From Thermotogaceae bacterium (GTDB lineage: Bacteria > Thermotogota > Thermotogae > Thermotogales > Thermotogaceae), in NCBI GenBank assembly GCA_027038385.1, contig JALVXE010000187.1, positions 1 to 7,057 on the forward strand: a DNA stretch of 7,057 bases, written 5' to 3'. Shown in pieces: positions 1 through 5,197 of the stretch. Position numbers and translations under genes: made by a program. The notes beneath the pieces were generated by a model. The model searched no databases. It was not told the origin of the DNA and saw only the letters and a program-made list of their open reading frames with translations. Positions within the stretch are counted from its first letter, which is position 1; each line of letters opens with the position of its first letter.

Positions 1-595
1 GTCTGATCACGTTCATATCCACGTACTCATCGTCGCTACCGAGCAACCGAATCTTTTTCAAAGATATTTTTCTCCTATCCACAAATATCTCCATTCTGAT
101 CGGTTCTATTTGAAGCCTCCTTATTATGAACCTCATGACCTGGGTGTACTTGAAATTGTAAACAGTGATATCTCCACTGGTTTTCTTCTCTACAGCAAAC
201 AACGGTTCTTTCAAGGAATCGAGCACATCCTTCACCGTGTTAACTATGTAATCCTGGGAGACGGCCATCACGTCCATCGTGTACTTCCCATTGAATCCGG
301 AGTACAATCTTTCAGAGCGCGAAAAGTAAACGAATTCTATGCCCGAGAACACATCCGGTTTCTCGAGCCTAAAATAGTAGTCTTCCATGTTTCGAATGAC
401 GAGGAGAAACCTAGCTTCTGGATTTGGCTTGATGAATTCTCCGTCCTTATCTCTGACGTGGAAAACCATATCTACATCCACTACGAAATTTCTCTTGCCT
501 GCGACTCTAGCAAAAAAATCAGCGAGTGGTTCGGAAATCCCAAGTGTCACAAGAAGAAGCATCACGAAAGGGAAGTAAAACTTACTGAGCCGCAT
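1..595 (-). CDS. Exported protein of unknown function, 3' end outside the window
   Basis: An open frame starts at ATG 593-595 and stays open for 198 codons to the window edge, where it continues. It overlaps the end of fliY by 14 bases. Its binding site (AAGGAGAGG, 600-608) lies inside fliY, 7 bases from the ATG counting from AAGGAG, so it is in the same transcript. The N-terminus looks like a signal peptide: MRLSK, a hydrophobic stretch at about 6-20, then a possible cut after EPLA (residue 25). The mature part is beta-rich with charged alternation (ARFLLVIRNMEDYYFRLEKP, 61-80; SERLYSGFNGKY, 94-105; ITVYNFKY, 143-150; RMEIFVDRRKISLKKIRLL, 167-185). This order faintly recalls LolA/LppX-type lipoprotein carriers, which would suit a two-membrane bacterium. 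That is a guess from pattern alone. I do not recognise a flagellar family here. Confidence 0.85.
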   Translation of the reverse strand, partial: MRLSKFYFPFVMLLLVTLGISEPLADFFARVAGKRNFVVDVDMVFHVRDKDGEFIKPNPEARFLLVIRNMEDYYFRLEKPDVFSGIEFVYFSRSERLYSGFNGKYTMDVMAVSQDYIVNTVKDVLDSLKEPLFAVEKKTSGDITVYNFKYTQVMRFIIRRLQIEPIRMEIFVDRRKISLKKIRLLGSDDEYVDMNVIR

Positions 596-1748
596 AGAAC
601 CTCTCCTTGGGGCTGACTATCTCCGTTATCCTGACGCCGAAGTTTTCGTCTATGACGACGACTTCTCCTCTGGCTATGAGTTTACCGTTTACGAGTATAT
701 CTACGGGTTCACCAGTGAGTTTGTCAAGCTCGATGAGCGATCCAACGGATAATTCCAGTATCTGCTTCAAAGTCATTCTCGTCCTCCCAAGCTCGACGGT
801 TACAGTGAGCGGAACATCGAAGAGAAGTGCCAATTTATCCGGCGGAACTTCCATTTGCTGAGGTTGACCTGGTGTGAGAGGTTGAAATTGTGCGGGTTCA
901 GCCGCAACGGGCTGCTGAACAGGAGTTTGTGGCATCATCGGCATCTGCATTGACGTTTGCATCGGCGCTGCTGCGGGAGCAGGTTGTGGCTGTGGCTGTG
1001 GTTGTGGCTGAGCGGGAGCAGATTGAGCTTGCTGCTGGATTGCTTTCTCAGTCTCTTCTTTCTGGAGTTTCATGAACATGTCGTACATCTGCTTGACGAG
1101 ATCGCTACTCATTATCTGTATGAACTTTGAAGTTGGTAGTCCTTCAATTTCGAGATCAAACGAAACTTTAACAACCGGCGTATCAGGATCAGCCTCTATG
1201 GGCGGAAAAGATATGTTGGGATCGTCGAAGTTCAAAACCTCAACCTTAGGTGGAGTTATGTCAACCTTGGACTTGAAGAAATCACTCATTGCTGTCGCAG
1301 CTGCACCCATCATCTGGTTCATCGCCTCAGACACCGCGCTGAGTTTTATCTCGTCTATATCTTCATTGTCCGTCTCCCCAGTACCTCCCATCATTATGTC
1401 CGCTATCTTTGCAACCACGTCCTTTTGGAGGACAAGAACGTTCAGACCAGTGAGCCCTTCAACGAACTCTATTGTTACAACTACTTTCTCACCGCTGAAA
1501 TCTTTCCCAACTTCTCCGAACTTCACCTCTTCCACAACCGGCGTGGTTATGTTGACTTCCCTGCCGAGTATCGTCGACAGAGCCGTTGCAGCGGCTCCCA
1601 TGGAGATGTTTCCAACCTCTCCTATCATATCCCTTTCCATGTCCGTTAAACTTCCCCCACCCCTGAAAGTTTCATTCTCGTTTTCATTACCGAGCCCTTT
1701 CAAAAGGGCATCTAATTCATCTTGAGAGAGGAACTGATCGGACATCAT
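582..1748 (-). CDS. fliY: Flagellar switch phosphatase FliY (CheC-like plus FliN domain)
   Basis: FliY is a switch-ring protein that also removes phosphate from CheY-P at the motor. The 388 residues hold four parts. First is a CheY-docking peptide (FLSQDELDALLKGL, 6-19). Second is a CheC-type phosphatase domain (about 36-228) with both active sites intact in the D/S-x3-E-x2-N-x22-P pattern: D40/E44/N47/P70 and S137/E141/N144/P167. Third is a Pro/Gln/Met-rich flexible linker (about 232-303). Fourth is a FliN/SpoA domain (about 305-383: LFDVPLTVTVELGRT, GSLIELDKL, VDILVNGKLIARGEVV). Two ATGs are adjacent. The second (1743-1745) is 6 bases from GGAGGT (1752-1757) and the first only 3, so the real start may be the second, giving 387 aa. 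The end overlaps the next gene by 14 bases. A plain fliN annotation would miss the phosphatase domain. Confidence 0.96.
   Translation of the reverse strand: MMSDQFLSQDELDALLKGLGNENENETFRGGGSLTDMERDMIGEVGNISMGAAATALSTILGREVNITTPVVEEVKFGEVGKDFSGEKVVVTIEFVEGLTGLNVLVLQKDVVAKIADIMMGGTGETDNEDIDEIKLSAVSEAMNQMMGAAATAMSDFFKSKVDITPPKVEVLNFDDPNISFPPIEADPDTPVVKVSFDLEIEGLPTSKFIQIMSSDLVKQMYDMFMKLQKEETEKAIQQQAQSAPAQPQPQPQPQPAPAAAPMQTSMQMPMMPQTPVQQPVAAEPAQFQPLTPGQPQQMEVPPDKLALLFDVPLTVTVELGRTRMTLKQILELSVGSLIELDKLTGEPVDILVNGKLIARGEVVVIDENFGVRITEIVSPKERFYAAQ
981..1010 (-). repeat. Gln-Pro hexanucleotide repeat in the fliY linker
   Basis: Five consecutive CAR-CCN units encode (Gln-Pro)5, residues 247-256, inside the flexible linker between the phosphatase and FliN domains. 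The copies differ only at wobble bases (CAG/CAA and CCA/CCT). Such a tract can change length by slippage in 6-base steps without breaking the frame. Confidence 0.85.
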
Positions 1749-2752
1749 TCCACCTCCGAATCTTCAGACTCTATCTCTTCGACCTCTTCCCGAAGGATAT
1801 CGGATATCTTCACGGCGTAGTTTCCTCTGTAAGTTCCCGGAATCGCGAGGAATTTATCCTTTCCGTTAACCCTGACGACCACGGGATCGTCGTGATGGCT
1901 GTTGAGCCTTATAACATCACCCACGTTGAGCATCAATATCTCTCCGAGGCTCGTCGTAGCCTCACCAAGAACCGCGGAGACCTCCATGATTGTTTTGGAG
2001 ATATTTTTCTTCAATCTCTCCTCATCTTCCTTTGTGGATTTTGGGCCAGCGGTTGTGAACCAGAGTCTTGCAGAAAGCATCTCTGCAAATGGCTCTATCA
2101 TTGAAGATGGCCAACATATGTTCACGAACCCCTCAGTCTTAGCAACCGACATGTAGAGCGTGACAAGAACGACCATTTCACTCGGCGGTGCGACCTGAAC
2201 GAACTGAGGATTGGATTCGATGTTCTCTATCGCTGGAACGAACTCCTGTATGTCCTCCCAAGCCTGAGCAAGGTGGGTTAGTATGTTTATCACTTCTTTT
2301 CTCATTATGGACGTTTCAACATCCGTGGGGCTCCTGTTGCTTATTGGAACACCCGGCCCTCCCAGTATGAGATCGAGTATCGTGTAGAATATCTCGAGCC
2401 CCATCTCCATAACGGCATTACCCATGAGCCCCCTCGCTGAGAAGACGGTTATGAACGATGGATTCGGAAGAGATCTGGTGAACTCCTCATAGGTTATCTG
2501 ATCGACACTCGCGAGCGATACGTTGACGAAACTCCTAACCCTGCCGGATAGATAGGTTGAAACAGTTCTAGCGAAATTCTCGTGTATCATCTCGAAGGTT
2601 CTGAGCTGCTCCTTCGAGAACTTGCTAGGCCTTTTGAAATCGTAAGGCTTTACATTTTTCTCCTCTTCCTTTATCTCCTCTATATCCACTTCTCCACTTG
2701 ATAGAGATTGTAGAAGTTTGTCTATTTCCTCTTGACTGAGTACGTCAGACAC
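1745..2752 (-). CDS. fliM: Flagellar motor switch protein FliM, GTG start
   Basis: FliM is the middle part of the rotor's cytoplasmic switch ring. It binds CheY-P and FliG and so sets rotation direction. At 335 aa the length is normal. The N-terminus (LSQEEIDKLLQSL, residues 5-17) is the CheY-P docking helix, followed by an acidic linker. The middle domain (about 40-230) starts with YDFKRPSKFSKEQLR and carries the GGPG loop (131-134) that contacts FliG. It has the internally symmetric CheC-like fold but no phosphatase motif. The C-terminal SpoA/FliN-like domain covers about 250-318 (LGEILMLNVGDVIRL), followed by an acidic tail. The start is GTG at 2750-2752, 14 bases after fliL. The TGA overlaps the fliY ATG. 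The similarity to my memory of Thermotoga maritima FliM is strong. Confidence 0.97.
   Translation of the reverse strand: MSDVLSQEEIDKLLQSLSSGEVDIEEIKEEEKNVKPYDFKRPSKFSKEQLRTFEMIHENFARTVSTYLSGRVRSFVNVSLASVDQITYEEFTRSLPNPSFITVFSARGLMGNAVMEMGLEIFYTILDLILGGPGVPISNRSPTDVETSIMRKEVINILTHLAQAWEDIQEFVPAIENIESNPQFVQVAPPSEMVVLVTLYMSVAKTEGFVNICWPSSMIEPFAEMLSARLWFTTAGPKSTKEDEERLKKNISKTIMEVSAVLGEATTSLGEILMLNVGDVIRLNSHHDDPVVVRVNGKDKFLAIPGTYRGNYAVKISDILREEVEEIESEDSEVE
1752..1757 (-). promoter_or_regulatory. fliY ribosome binding site that bears on start choice
   Basis: GGAGGT lies inside the last codons of fliM. It is 3 bases from the first ATG and 6 from the second. The second has the more usual spacing, and starting there gives MSDQFLSQDEL, which mirrors MSDVLSQEEI of FliM. 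Confidence 0.6.
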
Positions 2753-2768
2753 GGGGATTCACCCCCTT
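2753..2768 (-). promoter_or_regulatory. fliM ribosome binding site folded into a GC hairpin
   Basis: Between the fliL stop and the GTG start of fliM the minus strand reads AAGGGGGTGAATCCCC. The binding site AAGGGGGTG starts inside the fliL TAA, and its G run can pair with the CCCC just before the GTG (4-bp stem, 5-base loop). Pairing would hide the site. A ribosome finishing fliL would cover or open it, so coupling is plausible. The stem is short, and at a thermophile's growth temperature it may be mostly open. Confidence 0.4.
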
Positions 2769-3288
2769 ATTCCGTAGTCGCGAACGCCTTTATGTAAAGA
2801 TAAACCATCAACACCCCATCGTTTCCAGAGCATCCAGTTATAAGCTCCACGGCTTCTTTTATCTGTTTCTTCAAAAGCTCAATCCCCGCAGGCGTGGCCA
2901 GCTCCGCTTTGGATTTGCTTATGAATATCTTCATGAGTGCATCCATTATGAGGGGTTTATCATCGGCTATGGCAGCTCTGCAGGCATCGCTTCCGACTTT
3001 GAAAACGAGTGAATCCACCACCGCCACATCTCTTGCACCTTTTAAAACGAATGTCTGGTTCGATCCAGCACCTATGAGAACTGCGGTGATGGGTATTCTC
3101 TGCTTTGGGACCTCCTGCTTTTTCGTCTCTTCTTGTTTCTGATTGGTTCCGAGTATCATAGGTCCCGCCAAATATAAAACTAAGAATGCCATGACCATGG
3201 ATATAACGGACGTTAGCATCATCGACTTCATATCCAATTTCTTCTTAGGTTTCCCTTCTTCAGGTTGCATTTCTTCATCCTCTGGCAT
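2767..3288 (-). CDS. fliL: Flagellar basal body-associated protein FliL
   Basis: FliL is a single-pass inner-membrane protein that surrounds or supports the stator units. The 173-aa product has a charged cytoplasmic tail (residues 1-21, KPKKK before the membrane), one membrane helix at about 22-46, a Lys/Glu/Gln linker and a periplasmic domain. The end of that domain matches the family pattern: LIMDALMKIFISKSKAEL, then TPAGIELLKKQIKEAV, then a final hydrophobic strand (VLMVYLYIKAF). Two cysteines, C103 and C153, both fall in the periplasmic domain. The ATG at 3288 has a G-rich binding site (AAGGGGGG, 3295-3302) 6 bases upstream, partly in the 16-base gap after motB. Its place between motB and fliM is the usual one. 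The sequence is diverged, so identity rests on layout plus context. Confidence 0.9.
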   Translation of the reverse strand: MPEDEEMQPEEGKPKKKLDMKSMMLTSVISMVMAFLVLYLAGPMILGTNQKQEETKKQEVPKQRIPITAVLIGAGSNQTFVLKGARDVAVVDSLVFKVGSDACRAAIADDKPLIMDALMKIFISKSKAELATPAGIELLKKQIKEAVELITGCSGNDGVLMVYLYIKAFATTE

Positions 3289-3304
3289 GTTTATCCCCCC
3301 TTGG

Positions 3305-4186
3305 CTACAAGGTCTGCCTCTTTATAAGTATATCAATTCTCCTGTAATCCTTCCTCAGCTTTTGGACTTCCTTTAGGAACTGATTGTTTAATTCCGTCAA
3401 TTTCTTAACCGCCTGGTTATATGTGAGCTTTCCTTCCTTAACCTGCTCTTCTATGAGCTTTTTCTCTACATCCATCTCAGCTTTGAGCCTCTTTATATCC
3501 TTCTTTATCGCTTTATCCCCCACACCTATGGGAACGAACCTATCTGGATCGTAGTAGTAATCTATGTTGAACCTACCCGCCCTTATATCCGCTAACCTTT
3601 CAACTTCTCTCCTTCTCTTCAACTCCACAGCGAAGAACCTAGCAACCGACGCAGCTCTCGCAGCTCCGAGATGCCAGTTCGAAGGGTAGATGGAGTTCGG
3701 CGGTAGTGGTTGATCGTCTGTGTATCCGTATATATCCAAAACGTTTGAGGTGTGCTCTATTATTATAACCCCTATCTTCGCCAAAAGTTCCTTGGCCTGT
3801 GCGGTGAGCCTCGCCCTTCCCGGCTCGAAGAACATCATATTTCTGAGTATTATCAGAGTTCCTTCCTTTTTTTCCTTTACCGTGATCTTTCCCTTGTACT
3901 TTGGATTGGCCATCAACTTGATTATCTCTCGTTCTATCCCTCTTCTCGCTTCTATGAGAGGTTCTTCCTTTATCGACTTTCCACCAAGAAGAACGCTCGG
4001 TGGCTTTCCACCAAACGCGAACCTTATTCCAGTCGCAACCTGTTGGAACTTACCTGGAGTTATCGTGCTCATGGATATCATGGCGACGAAGAACGTCAAA
4101 AGCAACGTAACCATGTCACCGTATGTGCTCATCCAAGCTGGAGCACCAGGTTTACACTCGGGGCATTTTTTCTGCCCGTCCGCCAT
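3305..4186 (-). CDS. motB: Flagellar stator protein MotB with a C-terminal helical insertion
   Basis: MotB is the ion-carrying, peptidoglycan-anchored half of the stator. At 293 aa, it starts with a short cytoplasmic tail bearing a Cys pair (CPEC, residues 8-11), then APAWMSTYGDMVTLLLTFF. Asp24 in YGDM is the expected ion-binding aspartate, and one membrane helix spans about 26-42. A plug-like amphipathic segment follows (about 44-58). The OmpA/MotB peptidoglycan-binding domain begins near 110 and shows GYTDDQP (154-160) and SNWHLGAARA (169-178). After GVGDK (221-225), where other MotB proteins soon reach the closing NRRVDI block, there are about 55 charged helical residues before RRIDILI (282-288). 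The ATG at 4184-4186 shares one base with the motA stop (TGATG), so the two are translationally coupled. Confidence 0.96.
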   Translation of the reverse strand: MADGQKKCPECKPGAPAWMSTYGDMVTLLLTFFVAMISMSTITPGKFQQVATGIRFAFGGKPPSVLLGGKSIKEEPLIEARRGIEREIIKLMANPKYKGKITVKEKKEGTLIILRNMMFFEPGRARLTAQAKELLAKIGVIIIEHTSNVLDIYGYTDDQPLPPNSIYPSNWHLGAARAASVARFFAVELKRRREVERLADIRAGRFNIDYYYDPDRFVPIGVGDKAIKKDIKRLKAEMDVEKKLIEEQVKEGKLTYNQAVKKLTELNNQFLKEVQKLRKDYRRIDILIKRQTL

Positions 4187-4193
4187 CAGGCGG
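4180..4193 (-). promoter_or_regulatory. Hairpin across the motA stop and motB start
   Basis: On the minus strand, CCGCC and GGCGG form a perfect 5-bp GC stem around a TGAT loop. The motA stop and the A and T of the motB ATG lie in or at the loop. The ribosome binding site AGGAGG (4197-4202) lies upstream, 10 bases from the ATG. A competing 4-bp stem (AGGC with GCCT) could instead cover the binding site. This would hold back independent motB initiation until a ribosome leaving motA opens it. The sequence is seen directly; the function is inference. Confidence 0.45.
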
Positions 4194-4974
4194 TCGCCTC
4201 CTGAGCCTCTTTTTCATAAGCCTGTCTATCTTTCTCCGGCAGATAGGATTTGAGTTTCTCCTCGAGTATCCTCGGGTTTTCACCAGCCTGTATTGAAAGA
4301 ACACCTTCGAGTATCATCCGCTTGAGTTGCAGTATTTTCACCGTTCTTCTTCCTATCTTGTCTGCCAAAGGCAGATAAGCAACGTTTGCGAGTATCGATC
4401 CGTAAAGTGTTGTTATAAGGGCGACAGCCATTGATGGACCCAGCGTCGAAGGATCGTTCAAGGACTTAAGCATCTGAATGAGTCCTATCAGTGTTCCGAT
4501 CATTCCGAACGCAGGTGCGTAAGCGCCTCCAGCTTCCAAGACGGATTTTTGCATGTTGAGGTCTTGTTCAAAAAGATCCATCTCCGTATAGAGCATGTTC
4601 TTCAAAACCTCTGGATCGGTCCCATCCACGACGAGCTGCATAGCCTTCTTCATGAAAGGATCCTCGATCTCTTCCATGTTTTCCTCGAGTGAAAGGAGCC
4701 CTTCTCTTCTCGCCTTCTCAGAGAACGAGACGAGAGTCTTTATAGTTCCTATGAAATCTAGTTGCGGCTCTTTTATAGTCGAGAGGGCTATCTGGATGAT
4801 CTTGAAACCATACTCTTTAGGCTCGGATGCTATCGTTGAAGCCAACGACCCAACAACGGTGATGAAAATAGATGGTATGTCTATGAAAGCCCCGAAGTCT
4901 CCTCCTCCAGAGGCTATACCAAGGAATATAGCTGCCGAAGCCAGTCCCAGTCCAGCCAGTGTAGCGATATCCAT
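4186..4974 (-). CDS. motA: Flagellar stator protein MotA
   Basis: MotA forms, with MotB, the ion channel that turns the rotor. At 262 aa the length is typical. It has the MotA four-helix layout: TM1 at about residues 3-22, TM2 at about 31-50, a large cytoplasmic loop, TM3 at about 150-170 and TM4 at about 180-203. The loop carries the charged patch that faces FliG (KARREG at 87-92 and the Glu pair at 97-98). Pro154 (YAPAFGMIGT) and Pro202 (YLPLADKI) match the two conserved prolines that couple ion flow to movement. The ATG at 4974 is 5 bases after the flbD stop, and its binding site AGAGGTGA (4980-4987) overlaps that stop. Its TGA overlaps the motB start. The coupling ion (proton or sodium) cannot be read safely from the sequence. 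Confidence 0.97.
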   Translation of the reverse strand: MDIATLAGLGLASAAIFLGIASGGGDFGAFIDIPSIFITVVGSLASTIASEPKEYGFKIIQIALSTIKEPQLDFIGTIKTLVSFSEKARREGLLSLEENMEEIEDPFMKKAMQLVVDGTDPEVLKNMLYTEMDLFEQDLNMQKSVLEAGGAYAPAFGMIGTLIGLIQMLKSLNDPSTLGPSMAVALITTLYGSILANVAYLPLADKIGRRTVKILQLKRMILEGVLSIQAGENPRILEEKLKSYLPEKDRQAYEKEAQEATA

Positions 4975-4979
4975 TCACA

Positions 4980-5177
4980 TCACCTCTTTTCAAAACCGAG
5001 GAAAATCTTTCTCTTGTACTCTATGATCTCGTTTATAACCTCTTCCACTCCCTCCTTGACTATGTACTTGTCGCCGTTAGTCAAGAGTATCGTTGTATCC
5101 GGCTTAGCCTCAACTAGTTCTATGTGATCTGCGTTAAGAACAAACTTGTCACCGTTAAGTCTGGTGAGCCAGATCAC
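4980..5177 (-). CDS. flbD: FlbD/SwrD family flagellar protein, GTG start
   Basis: This 65-residue protein begins MIWLTRLNGDKFVLNADHIE and contains the LTNGDKYIV segment that marks the FlbD family. A helical, basic tail (EYKRKIFLGFEKR) follows. There is no signal peptide or membrane segment, so it should be cytoplasmic. The Bacillus subtilis homologue SwrD is known to raise flagellar motor power. Its position directly before motA fits a role with the stator. The start codon is GTG at 5175-5177, supported by a strong ribosome binding site (AAGGAGGTG at 5185-5193) seven bases upstream. The flgE stop lies 20 bases upstream. Length is normal for the family. Its molecular activity is unknown. Confidence 0.92.
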   Translation of the reverse strand: MIWLTRLNGDKFVLNADHIELVEAKPDTTILLTNGDKYIVKEGVEEVINEIIEYKRKIFLGFEKR

Positions 5178-5184
5178 AGCTCAC

Positions 5185-5193
5185 CACCTCCTT
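5185..5193 (-). promoter_or_regulatory. Strong ribosome binding site of flbD
   Basis: AAGGAGGTG is a full-length match to the anti-Shine-Dalgarno sequence and lies 7 bases before the GTG start. It decides this start, since the tracts upstream contain no in-frame ATG. Confidence 0.8.
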
Positions 5194-5197
5194 AGAA

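Noticed and set aside
110..616. Open frame of 168 codons on the plus strand at the low end
   Set aside because: The minus strand here has an open frame with signal peptide, binding site and operon overlap. The plus-strand frame would also run head-on into the fliY end.
1072..1725. Open frame of 217 codons on the plus strand, antisense to fliY
   Set aside because: Ser/Thr/Pro-rich translation typical of a shadow frame. The minus strand carries complete CheC-type motifs here.
3289..3304. Possible promoter or terminator in the motB-fliL gap
   Set aside because: The 16-base gap holds only a G-rich ribosome binding site. There is no room for a promoter, no stem and no T run.
3290..4186. CPEC motif at the MotB N-terminus as a novel metal site
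   Set aside because: A KKCPEC-type start before the membrane helix is, as far as I recall, common in MotB of several phyla, so it is not new here.
3720..4253. Open frames on the plus strand opposite motB
   Set aside because: They run opposite the MotB membrane helix and peptidoglycan-binding motifs, which are unmistakable. The translation has no coherent pattern.
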